Shown: positions 8,023-17,617, counted from the stretch's first letter. The stretch is DNA of 64,000 bases from Mesorhizobium sp. M3A.F.Ca.ET.080.04.2.1 (GCF_003952525.1 NZ_CP034451.1:4874501-4938500); one strand, 5' to 3'. Made by a program: numbers and translations. Notes: generated from the sequence alone by a model not told the origin.

Positions 8023-9072
8023 TCAGGTCAGGTAGTTCAACAGGCTGAGTTGCTGCAGGCGCGCGGTCAGGGCGAAGGACGTCTCAATATGCTGCGTCAG
8101 GTCGGCAACGCGGGTCGCGGCCTCGGAGGGATCGACGCCTTCGAGGTCGATGATGTGCTTCTCGAAGAGATCGACCTGGGTCTTCATGCGGTCGCTGGCG
8201 TCGGAAACGCGCTTCTGCGCGAGGCCGGCTTCGGACTGCACCTGGACGATGCCGCCGATGGCTTCGCCGACCAGCTTCTGCGCGCGGCTGACGATCGTGT
8301 TCTGGCCCGCCTCGCTGATTTTGCCGGTAAAGAGAGTGCTGACCATGGCAGCCGCCATGGCGAGCTTGCGGATGCCCTGCTCGTTGGCGCTGACCGAGGT
8401 CTGGGTGGTCTCGCTCAAGGCGATGCGGCTGGTGATCTGATCGTCCGTCGCGCTCGACCAGTTGGTCTGCCAGCCGGAGCCCAGGAATTGCGGCTCGACG
8501 GCGGTGGTGATGAAATCGTCCATCTGGGCGGCGGTGATGCCCGCGGCGGCCGGGTCGTTCTGGGGGAATCCGAAGTAGCTGGTGAAGGCAGCATCGAACG
8601 CTGCCTTGGCGGGTGAACCGGCGGCGCTGAAATCGTCTATCGGCTTGACGTCGGTGTTGGTGCCGGCAAACAGATATTCGCCATTCACGCTGGTGTTGAG
8701 GATGGCCGTCATCTGCTGCAGCGCGGTGGCGCCGGAGGTCTGCGTGACGCTGGTCGAGGAGTCGCCCGACACGGCGCTGGTCAGCGCCGTCAGCAGGTCC
8801 TGCGCGACATCCGACAGCTGGCCAAGCGAATCCTGCGTCGATGTCAGGCGCGCGGCGACCAGCGAATTGGAATCGATGATGCCGTTGAGCCGGTCGAGAT
8901 CGCGCTGGAAGGTGACGGCCTGGGTCGTGCGCCCGCCAAGCGCGAGGCCGACATCCGCCACCTTGCCGGTCTGGGTTTCCGTCGTCGCTTTGACGAGATC
9001 AGCCTGCATGCGCATCTGCTGGTAGCGCAGGGCGTTGGAGATGGCGGCTGAGGAAACGGCTGTCGCTTTCAT
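8023..9072 (-). CDS. flgL: Hook-filament junction protein FlgL (HAP3)
   Basis: 349 residues with flagellin-like coiled-coil ends: N-terminus SSAAISNALRYQQMRMQADL and a C-terminal helix ending ALTARLQQLSLLNYL. The central part is the poorly conserved exposed region, including TSVNGEYLFAGTNTDVKP, a HAP3 hallmark (the FxG-T pattern). FlgL joins the filament to the FlgK layer on the hook. It begins 3 nt after flgK ends, so the two are translated together. Confidence 0.93.
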   Translation of the reverse strand: MKATAVSSAAISNALRYQQMRMQADLVKATTETQTGKVADVGLALGGRTTQAVTFQRDLDRLNGIIDSNSLVAARLTSTQDSLGQLSDVAQDLLTALTSAVSGDSSTSVTQTSGATALQQMTAILNTSVNGEYLFAGTNTDVKPIDDFSAAGSPAKAAFDAAFTSYFGFPQNDPAAAGITAAQMDDFITTAVEPQFLGSGWQTNWSSATDDQITSRIALSETTQTSVSANEQGIRKLAMAAAMVSTLFTGKISEAGQNTIVSRAQKLVGEAIGGIVQVQSEAGLAQKRVSDASDRMKTQVDLFEKHIIDLEGVDPSEAATRVADLTQHIETSFALTARLQQLSLLNYLT

Positions 9073-9075
9073 GGC

Positions 9076-10530
9076 TTATCCCACCGCGCCCAGCAGGGCA
9101 TCCAGCATGTCGTCGACGGTCTTCATCATGCGGGCCGATGCCTGATAGGTGTGCTCGAGGTCGAGAAGCAGGGACATTTCCTGGTCGACATTGACGCCGG
9201 TGTCGTTCGACAGCGCCTCGGCCGTGCGCGTGGCCAGCGCCTCCTTGGCGTCGGCATTGGTCGATGCCTGCTGGCGCACGCCCTCGAACCAGCCGATCGC
9301 GTTGGCCGCATAGTCGGAAACGCCGGAGGTGATGGTGATGCCGGCAGACGTATCGAATGCCATCGGTTGATCCAGCCTGTCGGAGTAGGCGATCAACAGG
9401 TCGGAATAGGAAGCGGCGCCAGCGGTGTTTGAGACATAGGCCAACCCGTTGGCACCCCCGTCGCGCAGGAGCGCGGGGTTGCCGCCGGCGCTCGGATCGA
9501 AGGCGGCGTTGACGCTGATCGAACCCGCGAGGCCGTCGACCAACGTGCCCGCCGGCGGGATCGACGGCGCGCCCGACCAGGTGAACAGGCCCGCGGCGTC
9601 GGGCTGTGCCGGCGCGGTCTCGGCGAAGGCGGTGATGAGGCCGCGGGCGATTTCGTCGAGCTGGCTCTGCATGGTCGAGGCGACGCTGTCGCGCAGCTTG
9701 ATCATGCCGGCAAGCTTGCCGACGGCGGTGGTGTTGTCGCCGGAACCGGCCGACAGCGGCACGTTGTCGATGTAGACCCTGCTGCCGGCAGCGCCGGCCG
9801 AATAGCCGGACGACGGCGTGAATGTCACCGAACGCGGCACCGTCTCGAACAGCGTCGTGCCGTCGGTGGTGGTGATCACCATGTCGTTGTCGCCGCGCGT
9901 GAAGGTCGAGATCGGAACGTATTCGGCGATCTTCTTCAGGATCGCGTCGCGCTGATCGAGCGCGTCGGAGACGTCGGTGCCCGAGCGGGTGCCCGAGATG
10001 ACAGCCTTGTTGGCGTCCTGAAACTGACCGAGCAGCGAATTGAGATCGCTGACGGCGGTGGCGATCTGGCTGTCGGTCTGGGTGCGGAAGTCCTGGATTG
10101 CCGTGGTGCCGTCGTTCAGCGATCGCACCGCCTGCTTGGCCGCGTCGATGACGTTGGCGCCGAGGTTCTGGTTCGACGGCGTCGTCGCGTAAAGCTGCAG
10201 CGCCTGCTGCAGATTGGCGATCGCGGTCGAGGCGGACGATGCGTTGTCGACGCCGTTGACCGACAGGTCGAGCTGGTCCATGCCGGCATACAGCGCGCTC
10301 TGGCCGCTGGAAGCCGAAAGCGCGCTCAGGTTCTGGCGAAACAGGAGATCGTTGGTCGCCCGCTGGATTTCCACCGATCGGGCGCCGGGCGCCGTGCTGG
10401 TGACCACGGCGACGCGGCGAGCATAGTCTGTGTTCGACGCGTCGGCGACATTGCGCGAAACAACGCTGGTCTGCTTCGAAGTGGCCAGAAGCGCCGACTG
10501 GGCGATGCTCAATGCGGTGGAAAGCGACAT
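9076..10530 (-). CDS. flgK: Hook-associated protein FlgK (HAP1)
   Basis: 484 residues. The N-terminus SLSTALSIAQSALLATSKQTSVVSRNVADASNTDYARR is the FlgK form of the rod/hook N-terminal domain. The C-terminus, with GVNVDQEMSLLLDLEHTYQASARMMKTVDDMLDALL, is the matching coiled-coil half. FlgK forms the first junction layer between hook and filament. A larger overlapping reading frame on the same strand (start 10543) has unrelated, Arg-rich codons and is a frame shadow. The gene follows flgE after 32 nt. Confidence 0.94.
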   Translation of the reverse strand: MSLSTALSIAQSALLATSKQTSVVSRNVADASNTDYARRVAVVTSTAPGARSVEIQRATNDLLFRQNLSALSASSGQSALYAGMDQLDLSVNGVDNASSASTAIANLQQALQLYATTPSNQNLGANVIDAAKQAVRSLNDGTTAIQDFRTQTDSQIATAVSDLNSLLGQFQDANKAVISGTRSGTDVSDALDQRDAILKKIAEYVPISTFTRGDNDMVITTTDGTTLFETVPRSVTFTPSSGYSAGAAGSRVYIDNVPLSAGSGDNTTAVGKLAGMIKLRDSVASTMQSQLDEIARGLITAFAETAPAQPDAAGLFTWSGAPSIPPAGTLVDGLAGSISVNAAFDPSAGGNPALLRDGGANGLAYVSNTAGAASYSDLLIAYSDRLDQPMAFDTSAGITITSGVSDYAANAIGWFEGVRQQASTNADAKEALATRTAEALSNDTGVNVDQEMSLLLDLEHTYQASARMMKTVDDMLDALLGAVG

Positions 10531-10562
10531 GCGGGTCTTTCACGCGGGCCGGCGCCCGCCGG

Positions 10563-11816
10563 TTATCTCTTCAAGTTGACCAGGACATCCATCAAATCGG
10601 AACCCGTCTGGAAGACCTTGGAATTGGCAGTGTAGCTGCGCTGCGCTGCAATCATGTTGGTCAGTTCCTCGGCGATATCGACGTTGGAGTTCTCCAAAGC
10701 CCCCGAGACGATGGAGCCAAGCTTGCCTTCATTCGCGAAGCCGATGCGCACAGTGCCGGAGTCGGCGCTCTGCACGTAGACATTGCCGGGCATGGCGGTG
10801 AGGTTGTCGGGACTCTGGACGTCGGCCAGCGGGATTTTCCAGAGCGGCTTGGTCGAGCCGTCCTCGAACTGTGCGTAGATGATGCCGTCGCTGCCGATCT
10901 GGATCTTCTCGATCGTGCTTGGCGGATTGCCGTTGACGTTGGCATTGGAGACGGTGAAGCCGGCGCCGAGTTGCGTCAGCTTGGACAGATCGAGGTCGAG
11001 GGTCGCGCCGTTCGGCACCGTGAAGGAGATGCCCGTGGTCGCACCGGTGAGCTTGCCGGTGGTGGTGTCGAAGGTGAGATTGGCTGTGCCCAGCGCGCCG
11101 CCCGTGTACGGGAAGGACGTGCCGGCGGTCGCTTGCGACTGGTCGAAGACCGAGACCTCCCAGGTGCCGGTGCCGGTGTTGGTGAAATAGACGTCGAGCA
11201 GCACCTTGTTGCCGAGATTGTCGTAGGCAACCAGCGAGGACTTCGAGGTGTACTCGGCGGTGGGATCGTTGCTGGAGGGCAAGGGACCGGAGGGCGGCGT
11301 CGCGCCGGCCGGCAGGTTGCCATTGAAATTGCCTTCCGTGCTCGGCGTCGCCGTCATCTCCTGATCGGAGATCTGCACCGGCACGAGGCCTTCGAAACCG
11401 TTGGCGGTCGCCGCCGGATCGCCATTGGCGTAGCTGTAGGCCATCAGCTGATAGCCGGCGGCGTTGACCAGCTTGCCCTCGGCGTCCGGCACGAAGGCGC
11501 CGGCGCGCGTGAGATAAGGGGTGCCGCCGGCATCCTGCACGACAAAGAAACCGTCGCCGTTGACGGCGAGATCCGAGACCGAGGTCGTGTATTGCAGCAC
11601 GCCCTGCGAACCGATGGCCGAGCGGATGGTGGTCGTGACGCCGCCGGAATTGTATGCGCCGCCGGTGGTCGGCATGATCAGCGTCGAGAATTCCGCCGAG
11701 GAGCGCTTGTAGCCGGTGGTGTCGGAGTTGGCGATGTTGTCAGCCACGGTGGACAAGCGGTTGGCCTGGGCATTCATGCCGGAAACGCCGGTCCGCATCA
11801 TTCCGTAGAGGCTCAT
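10563..11816 (-). CDS. flgE: Flagellar hook protein FlgE
   Basis: 417 residues. It has the rod/hook N-terminal motif MMRTGVSGMNAQANRLSTVADNIANSDTTGYKRS and the C-terminal motif GALENSNVDIAEELTNMIAAQRSYTANSKVFQTGSDLMDVLVNLKR. Between them are the FlgE D1/D2 domains, containing NVYVQSADSG-like segments. It polymerises into the hook. It heads the seven-gene flgE-fliQ unit, with a candidate promoter/regulator box at 11854-11873, and lies downstream of ftcR in the same direction. Confidence 0.95.
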   Translation of the reverse strand: MSLYGMMRTGVSGMNAQANRLSTVADNIANSDTTGYKRSSAEFSTLIMPTTGGAYNSGGVTTTIRSAIGSQGVLQYTTSVSDLAVNGDGFFVVQDAGGTPYLTRAGAFVPDAEGKLVNAAGYQLMAYSYANGDPAATANGFEGLVPVQISDQEMTATPSTEGNFNGNLPAGATPPSGPLPSSNDPTAEYTSKSSLVAYDNLGNKVLLDVYFTNTGTGTWEVSVFDQSQATAGTSFPYTGGALGTANLTFDTTTGKLTGATTGISFTVPNGATLDLDLSKLTQLGAGFTVSNANVNGNPPSTIEKIQIGSDGIIYAQFEDGSTKPLWKIPLADVQSPDNLTAMPGNVYVQSADSGTVRIGFANEGKLGSIVSGALENSNVDIAEELTNMIAAQRSYTANSKVFQTGSDLMDVLVNLKR

Positions 11817-11853
11817 CGATACTTCTCCGCAGTGCCTGGTGGAAGCTACAAGC

Positions 11854-11873
11854 TATGCCTCTTGTCTTGCGCG
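11854..11873 (-). promoter_or_regulatory. Flagellar box upstream of flgE (CGCGCAAG-N9-ATA)
   Basis: The minus strand reads CGCGCAAG, nine bases, ATAG. It matches the box found before five other flagellar units, except A for C in the second element. The TA step lies 38 nt before the ATG. Overlapping it is CAAG-N8-CTTG (11849-11864), a short inverted repeat. Function inferred. Confidence 0.45.
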
Positions 11874-11904
11874 AGGCTGGCGGGGCAAATGGTTGCGCCG
11901 GCCA

Positions 11905-12573
11905 TCAAAACACCAGCCGATAGCCGAGGAACCGCTTGGAATCGATCGGGTCGTGACCGAGCCTCTCGCGCAGCTTCTTGCGCAGCTTGCTGATGTGGCT
12001 CTCCACCACGTTCTCCTCGACCTCTTCGTCGAAGATGCCGTAGATGGCGTTGAAGACCTGTGTCTTGGTCACGCGCCGGCCGCGATTGCTGGCCAGATAT
12101 TCCAGTATCCGGCGCTCACGGCGCGGCAGCGGCAGCGGCTCGCCATCGATCTCCGGATCGCGCCCGTCCATGAAGATGCGCATCGAGCCGACCTCGGTAT
12201 AGGCCGCTTCTTCATGGGCTCGGCGGCGTATGGCGCTGATGCGGGCCAGAATCTCGCGGATATGGACAGGCTTGCGCACCACGTCGTCGACGCCGCTTTC
12301 GAACAGCCGCAATGTGTGTTCGAGCGAATGCTGTTCGCTGAGCGCGATCACTGGCGCGCCGGTGCGGTCACGGATCTGGCGCGGCGAGATGGCGCCTTCG
12401 CGGCAGTCGCCGATGAGGAAGGCCCTGACCGATCTCAGATCGGTGTCGGCTGCGGAACTCACCCACTCGCCGAACTCGCCCGGCGCGAACCCCGCGGTGG
12501 CAACGCCCTCGCGATCGAAAAGTGAGCTGTAGCCTTCAGTTACGAGCTCGCGCTCATCAACGATCACGATCAT
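11905..12573 (-). CDS. ftcR: Flagellar master transcription regulator FtcR/Rem (OmpR type)
   Basis: 222 residues: an atypical receiver domain (1-about 118) and an OmpR winged-helix DNA-binding domain (about 125-222). The receiver opens [11 protein letters not shown], lacks the usual acidic pair after the first strand, has a single candidate acceptor Asp56 (LIGDC), and keeps Lys101-Pro102 (RKPV). The C-terminal domain contains [20 protein letters not shown] and [13 protein letters not shown]. These features match FtcR of Brucella and Rem of Sinorhizobium, the regulator between VisNR and the structural genes, expressed in growth-phase fashion. The weak receiver suggests phosphorylation-independent action. 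No copy of the flagellar box was found in its upstream 224 nt, consistent with control by VisNR instead. Confidence 0.92.
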   Translation of the reverse strand: MIVIVDERELVTEGYSSLFDREGVATAGFAPGEFGEWVSSAADTDLRSVRAFLIGDCREGAISPRQIRDRTGAPVIALSEQHSLEHTLRLFESGVDDVVRKPVHIREILARISAIRRRAHEEAAYTEVGSMRIFMDGRDPEIDGEPLPLPRRERRILEYLASNRGRRVTKTQVFNAIYGIFDEEVEENVVESHISKLRKKLRERLGHDPIDSKRFLGYRLVF

Positions 12574-12797
12574 CGGCCCGCCCTCCGAATCATCTCATCT
12601 GCCCCGTGCGGAAAGGCCTAGCGGGTGCGGCGAATCCTGAAAAACCGTCATTTCTTGTAGCTATTTTCTTGGGAGTTTTTTGGAGAGCCGTAATAAAGCG
12701 GTCGCGCGGGTGACGTGGCAGCGACAAGGCGCAGGCGACGCCGGGCCTCTGAGAACGGCGCGCGGAGAGGATGGTTGGCCGCCGTCCGACGTAGCAA

Positions 12798-13388
12798 CTA
12801 TTGGTTGCAGAAAGCGCTGGCGTTCGGCGTCCACTTGCCGAAGCCGGTCGCGACCATGTTGGCGATGACCCGGCAGACATAGATCTTCTGCGCGGGGTCG
12901 TTGTCGGGGCCGGCATGGTAGCGGGCGACGGCCATCGACCAGGTCACGTGACGGGCATGGAGACTGGCCAGGAAGCGCGCCGCGTAATCGACGTTCTGGT
13001 GCGGGTCGAGCATGTCCTGAACACTGCTGAACTGCGCGCCGTGATAGCGATGGTTGATCTGCATGCAGCCGAGGTCGATCAGCGTCTTGCCTTCGCGGCG
13101 GGCACTCTCGAACCTGGCAAGCGCCTCGCCCCGGCTGCGCGGAAAGACGGCTTTTCCTTCTATATTCATGGCGTTAGGCTGAAGGCTGCCCTTTTTGCCG
13201 GTCTCGGTGAGGCCGACCGCATAAAGGATCCCGGCCGGCACGCCATAACGATCGGCAGCGCGCAGGATCTCCGGCTCGCATGGGTTGGCGGCCGCGGCTG
13301 CGGCGCCGGAACCGACGCTAAATATACATATCGTCGCCAGCGCGCTCGCGAAGAGGCGAAGCCGCGCGGCCGAATTCCTGTGCGCCAT
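12798..13388 (-). CDS. Periplasmic lytic transglycosylase, SltF-like, flagellar
   Basis: 196 residues with an export signal (RLRLFASALATICIFSVGSGAAAA, residues 10-33) followed by a lysozyme-like SLT domain. Glu62 in VGLTETG is the probable catalytic acid, and DLGCMQINHRYH (105-116) is the family's substrate-cleft motif. Four cysteines (Cys21 in the signal; Cys37, Cys108, Cys172 and Cys194 beyond it) could form disulfides. Such an enzyme opens peptidoglycan for the rod; alphaproteobacterial FlgJ lacks the muramidase domain and SltF of Rhodobacter does this job. The gene starts 71 nt inside the end of fliK in another frame; no later start would keep the signal peptide. Confidence 0.8.
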   Translation of the reverse strand: MAHRNSAARLRLFASALATICIFSVGSGAAAAAANPCEPEILRAADRYGVPAGILYAVGLTETGKKGSLQPNAMNIEGKAVFPRSRGEALARFESARREGKTLIDLGCMQINHRYHGAQFSSVQDMLDPHQNVDYAARFLASLHARHVTWSMAVARYHAGPDNDPAQKIYVCRVIANMVATGFGKWTPNASAFCNQ

Positions 13389-14700
13389 GGCCGTCGTTCC
13401 TTCCCGGTTGCCGGTCGCCCCCGGCACTGTTGCCTCCCGAATTCCCCGGTTGGAACGAAGGCTGATCACGGCCCCCCGACAGCGGCGACGCGCTGGTTGC
13501 ATCGGCGCGGCCGGCCGCATGGGCTGCTATCGAGGGTTGCAGGATGGTGACCGTGTCGACGTCGAAGCCGAGGCTGCGCATGGACTTGACGATGGCATCG
13601 CTGTCGGCGGTCAGACGGCGGTGAGCCTCGTGCGTCTCCGGCTTCATCTCGATCGAAAGCTGCTCCCCGGAGAGGCGCAGGCTGGCCGTCACCGCGCCAA
13701 GCTCGGCAGGGTGCAACTCGATCTTCAGGACATGTGTCGGAACGGCAACAGAATTGGTCGGCTGTGAGCGCGTCGGAGCGCTCGAGAAGGCCTGCTGAAC
13801 GCCTTCGTCCGAGGCGATCGCCTCGATCAGCGCCGATGCCGTCTGGCTCATCGGATTTTGCGCCGGCACGGGAAAGCTCTGCTGGGCGACCACATCGATG
13901 CGCCCGGCCGACGAAGCCTGTTTCACCTGCGCGGACGAGGTGGACAGCTTGATTGTCTCGGGCTCCTTCGTCTCCGGCGCCGGCCGCTTGGAGGTCAGCT
14001 CCGCGATATCGACTGCGTCACGGTCCTGCTGCTGTGCAGGCGACCGATCGCCACGCTGCACCGGTTCGTCGAACCCGGTCCCGGCAGTCAATGCCTGGCT
14101 GCGTTCGATAGCCGAATACGCAGTGGCGGTGGTGGCGCGGCTGAAGCGAGCGACGGCGCCGGCGGCGGCATCTTCGGCCAGCACGGATTGCGCCTTATCG
14201 CCGGCAGCCAAGAGTTCGGGAATTCGCGGTTCGTGGGTCCCAGCCGGGACCGAGGTTTCCGCAGCGACTTCGTCCGTGGCGGCGCCGGGCGAGGTCGAGA
14301 ACTGCCTCATCTCATGCAGCGCTACGAGCAGCGGTAGCCGGTCCTGAAGCGAAGGCATATTCGCGGCCACGCCGGTCGCGTCGCCGCCGACGCCGGCGTC
14401 GAGCTGCCCAGGCTCGCGGTGCTCCTTCTCGGCCTTGCCGGCCGTCGGTCCTGAAGAAGCAGCGGCGTCCGGTTCGTCGTCGGCCAGTTTCGTCTGCGCG
14501 GAATCCCTGGCTGCGCGCGCCGACGGTGGCGTGGTCTGCAGTGCTGCCTGCCGCTGAGCGTGCCGGCCCGGCTGCTTTTCGGTGCCCTTCACCATGTCGC
14601 CGAAACTGTCATCCTTGCTCTTGGCATCCGCAGCGGACGGCTTCGAGTGGGCAGCGGCGGACACAATTCCCGAAAGGGCCTGGCCAAGGCTGGGGGTCAT
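13318..14700 (-). CDS. fliK: Flagellar hook-length control protein FliK (MotD of Sinorhizobium)
   Basis: 460 residues. The first about 300 are low-complexity, Ala/Pro/Glu-rich and probably unstructured, as in FliK rulers. The C-terminal domain holds the conserved substrate-switch block VLKIELHPAELGAVTASLRLSGEQLSIEMKP (about 335-365). FliK measures hook length and switches export specificity through FlhB. The position after motB-motC matches the gene first named motD in S. meliloti and later shown to be FliK. The start overlaps the motC stop by 4 nt. The 3' end overlaps the transglycosylase gene by 71 nt. Confidence 0.88.
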   Translation of the reverse strand: MTPSLGQALSGIVSAAAHSKPSAADAKSKDDSFGDMVKGTEKQPGRHAQRQAALQTTPPSARAARDSAQTKLADDEPDAAASSGPTAGKAEKEHREPGQLDAGVGGDATGVAANMPSLQDRLPLLVALHEMRQFSTSPGAATDEVAAETSVPAGTHEPRIPELLAAGDKAQSVLAEDAAAGAVARFSRATTATAYSAIERSQALTAGTGFDEPVQRGDRSPAQQQDRDAVDIAELTSKRPAPETKEPETIKLSTSSAQVKQASSAGRIDVVAQQSFPVPAQNPMSQTASALIEAIASDEGVQQAFSSAPTRSQPTNSVAVPTHVLKIELHPAELGAVTASLRLSGEQLSIEMKPETHEAHRRLTADSDAIVKSMRSLGFDVDTVTILQPSIAAHAAGRADATSASPLSGGRDQPSFQPGNSGGNSAGGDRQPGRNDGHGAQEFGRAASPLRERAGDDMYI

Positions 14701-16160
14701 TGGGGAGCTGCTCCAAGTAGCTGGTCGATCTGTTCGAGTTTTCGGCGCGCGGTCATCATGGCGGCGTCGGTGGGGTCGTGGGGATCGAGCCCTGCCGGCG
14801 CCGATGCCGAAGCTGGCACGACGGGGGCCGGCACGACCGTTCCCGGCGCTGCCGGTTCCGCGGCGGCGGCCGTCGGCTCTGCCGATGCCGGTGCTGTTGG
14901 GGGCGCGTCGCCAGGTGCCGAGGCGTCCAGAGGCGCGGGCGCGGCTGGCTCGCTCGATGCCGCGACGGCCGGCTTCTCGGACGTCGCGCCTTCCACCGGC
15001 GGCAGGCCCGCCGCGTCTGGGTCGGTCTCCGCGGCGTTGTCAGCCGCCGATTGCGGCTCAGGCACCTCGACGGGCTTGGGCGCAAGGCCTGCTGCTACCG
15101 CTTCTGGCGAGGCAGCGGCAGGCCGCGCAACGACCCCGTCGGCGATGGCTTGCGCTGCGTCGAGCAAAGCGCGATCGCCCTCGGAGAGCTTGCCGCGGTC
15201 GATCTTGCCGAGCTTTTGGCGTACGTCTTCTATGGTGGCCGAGGTCACCGTGGACAGGCTGGAGTAGAGCTGGGCACGGGGATCGTCCTGATTGTCGTTG
15301 CCGTCCCGGCCCTGCTCGGCACGCGCCGAGGCGAAGGCGGAAAGGTCCGCAAGTCCATCGATCGCGGCCCGGCGGGCGATGCGCAGATAGATCACCTTCT
15401 CGCGCTCGGGATCCATCATCGCGGTGATGTCGGCGAGCTTGTCCTGGCTGATCGACATATGCAGCGCGATGACCCCGGAAACGAAGGAATCAGCGAACTG
15501 GCTGGCATAGGGCGAATAGAGAAAGGCTTCGACATACTGGGTCGAGGCAAGGGCGAAGCGTGCCGCGTCGCCCTGCGCCGCCGCGATGCCGACCGAACGG
15601 CGAAGTGCCGCCTCCTCGACCAGAGTGCCGGGACTGAGCAGGCGGGCCTCGTCGAGCAGGGCAAGCGCCGCGGTGGGCTGTTCGGGCGCAAGCAGCGAAC
15701 CCTTGACCAAGGCCAGGAAGGCACCAAGGTCGCTCGGGACGCTCATCGGATCGATCGGCCTCAGGATTTCGATCGCCACCGCGGGTTGGCCGTTCAGGTA
15801 GGCAACGATGCCCTTGGCGATGGTGAGGCTCTGCGGGTCGGCCGTCGCACGCGAAGCCGCTGCCGCGACCGTGACGGGATTGCCGCCGCTCATGCCGTAG
15901 ACGAGCAACGCGCGAAAGTTCTTGGGGTCCTTGAAGTCCTCGGCATCGGCGGCGCGCAGCCTGGCATCGGCCAGCTCGAGAAGCTTGGCCTGCATGGGCA
16001 GCGCGGCATGGTCACCGCCGGCAATGCGATCCTGGACCAACTGCAGCGAGCGGACCAGCTGGTAAGGCTGCAAGGCGTCCTGCGCGAAGGCCGCGGGAAT
16101 CGATCCTGCACCGAGCAGCAGCAGACCGATGGCGCGGCCGATGACGGTCCTGGCTCTCAT
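14697..16160 (-). CDS. motC: Periplasmic motor protein MotC
   Basis: 487 residues with an N-terminal signal (IGLLLLGAGSIPAAFAQDA), a long helical repeat-like body to about residue 370 and a Pro/Ala/Glu-rich tail. This is MotC of rhizobia, a periplasmic partner of MotB needed for motor rotation and, in S. meliloti, for variation of rotary speed. Its chaperone MotE is encoded at 24248-24805. Start and stop both overlap neighbours by 4 nt (motB before, fliK after), giving a translationally coupled motB-motC-fliK series. Confidence 0.9.
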   Translation of the reverse strand: MRARTVIGRAIGLLLLGAGSIPAAFAQDALQPYQLVRSLQLVQDRIAGGDHAALPMQAKLLELADARLRAADAEDFKDPKNFRALLVYGMSGGNPVTVAAAASRATADPQSLTIAKGIVAYLNGQPAVAIEILRPIDPMSVPSDLGAFLALVKGSLLAPEQPTAALALLDEARLLSPGTLVEEAALRRSVGIAAAQGDAARFALASTQYVEAFLYSPYASQFADSFVSGVIALHMSISQDKLADITAMMDPEREKVIYLRIARRAAIDGLADLSAFASARAEQGRDGNDNQDDPRAQLYSSLSTVTSATIEDVRQKLGKIDRGKLSEGDRALLDAAQAIADGVVARPAAASPEAVAAGLAPKPVEVPEPQSAADNAAETDPDAAGLPPVEGATSEKPAVAASSEPAAPAPLDASAPGDAPPTAPASAEPTAAAAEPAAPGTVVPAPVVPASASAPAGLDPHDPTDAAMMTARRKLEQIDQLLGAAPQ

Positions 16161-17617
16161 CCGCCGGTCGCCATCAGGATCTCGATGCGGCGGTTGGCCG
16201 CCGCCAGCGGATCGGTTGCGATCTTGGGCTGACGGTCGGCGAAACCGGCGACCTCGGTGATGCGGCTTTCGTCGACGCCGCCGCGCACCAGCATGTAGTA
16301 GGCGGAATGGGCGCGCGCGGTGGACAGCCGCCAGTTGTCATAGGCATCGCTGCGAAACGGCCGCGCATCGGTATGGCCGCCGATGGTGATCGTGCCCTTC
16401 TTCTCGTTGATGATGTGGCCGATTTTCTCCATCGCCAGCACCATTTCGCGTCGCGGCACGGCGGAGCCGATCTCGAACATGCCGAAGTCGAGCTGGTCGG
16501 TGATCGAGATGACGACGCCCTTGTCGGTGGCCTCGACGGAGACGCCCTCCGCCAGCTTCTCGCCCGGCGCGAAGGCCTTGGCCAATTCCTGCTTGATTTC
16601 GGCCGCGGCCTCGAGGGCGGCGCTGCTCGGGCCCCTTTCGCCCTTGTCGGAAACCGGCTCAGCCTCTGCCATCTCCGGCTTGGCCGGCTCGGCCTGTTCG
16701 ATTTCGGTTTTCGCATCGGTCGCGATGGCCTGTTCGGCCTGAGCTTGTTCGGCCTCAGCCTTGTCGACCTCGGCTATCCGTCCCCGGATTTTCTCGCCCT
16801 TGCTCTCTTCGCCTTCGCCGGCCGCGCCTTTCGCCCCAGCCGATCCGGCGACTGGCTTGGCGCCCGGCTTCTGCGGCCCCGTCAAGGGCTCGAGCGGCGC
16901 TTCCAATTGCGGCGGCGCCGGTGGCACGGCCTTGACCTTCGGCACCTGGCTCTCGGCGATCTTGTCTCCGGGCTTGGCCGGATCGCCTTCGATCTTCTGT
17001 CGTTCGGCACTGGCTTCGGCACCGGGCGTGGCTACCTGCTGCGACCAGAAATCAGGCGCGAACGGATCGCGATAGGATTCGCCACCGGAGGCGCCGGTCG
17101 CCGGGCCGGCATTCCGCGCGCCGCCTTCGCCCTTGGCGCTGACGTTCTGCATCACGCCGGTGTCGGTGGCGATTTCCGCGAGTACGGCATAGGGATCGGC
17201 GAATAGATGCTCGTCGGAGAAGTCGGACGGTTTCTGCGTGGCTTGTTTCGTCTGCTTGCGATCGGAAGAGCCGGCACCGCCCTTGCCGTCCTCGCCCGCC
17301 TTGCTTGCGCCATCCTGCGGGTTGTCGGCGGTCAGGCCCACCTTGCTCGGGCCGTCGCCGAGGTCCTCCAGGCCCTTGCGGCTGGAGTTGCGGTCGATCA
17401 ACTCGACCGGATTGAAGTAGCTGGCGACGGCGGCCTTGGTCTGCTCGTTGGCTGCATTGATCAGCCACATGACGAGGAAGAAGCACATCATCGCGGTCAT
17501 GAAGTCGGCGAAGGCGATCTTCCAGACGCCGCCGTGGTGGCCGTCGTCATGCCCGTCGTGATTGCGCTTGACGATGATGATCTCGTGAACGGCCTCGCCG
17601 TGGTCGACGGCGCTCAT
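16157..17617 (-). CDS. motB: Motor stator protein MotB
   Basis: 486 residues from the ATG at 17617, which overlaps the preceding stop. The N-terminus has one membrane helix, WKIAFADFMTAMMCFFLVMWLI, with Asp38 as the proton-accepting residue. A long charged Ala/Glu/Lys linker (about 70-340) follows, then the OmpA-like peptidoglycan-binding domain with GGHTDARPFRSDAYDNWRLS and NRRIEILMATGG at the end. The linker makes it much longer than enteric MotB (about 308 residues), as in other rhizobia with MotC. It forms the stator with MotA, whose gene lies far away at 32451. Confidence 0.93.
   Translation of the reverse strand: MSAVDHGEAVHEIIIVKRNHDGHDDGHHGGVWKIAFADFMTAMMCFFLVMWLINAANEQTKAAVASYFNPVELIDRNSSRKGLEDLGDGPSKVGLTADNPQDGASKAGEDGKGGAGSSDRKQTKQATQKPSDFSDEHLFADPYAVLAEIATDTGVMQNVSAKGEGGARNAGPATGASGGESYRDPFAPDFWSQQVATPGAEASAERQKIEGDPAKPGDKIAESQVPKVKAVPPAPPQLEAPLEPLTGPQKPGAKPVAGSAGAKGAAGEGEESKGEKIRGRIAEVDKAEAEQAQAEQAIATDAKTEIEQAEPAKPEMAEAEPVSDKGERGPSSAALEAAAEIKQELAKAFAPGEKLAEGVSVEATDKGVVISITDQLDFGMFEIGSAVPRREMVLAMEKIGHIINEKKGTITIGGHTDARPFRSDAYDNWRLSTARAHSAYYMLVRGGVDESRITEVAGFADRQPKIATDPLAAANRRIEILMATGG

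Noticed and set aside
8999..10543. 514-codon frame overlapping flgK on the same strand
   Set aside because: flgK in the neighbouring frame has full conserved rod/hook ends; this one is Arg-rich and unrelated to any protein.
11905..12573. ftcR as a normal two-component response regulator
   Set aside because: The acidic residues after the first receiver strand are not in the usual form and no histidine kinase gene is adjacent; the family is known to act as an atypical regulator.
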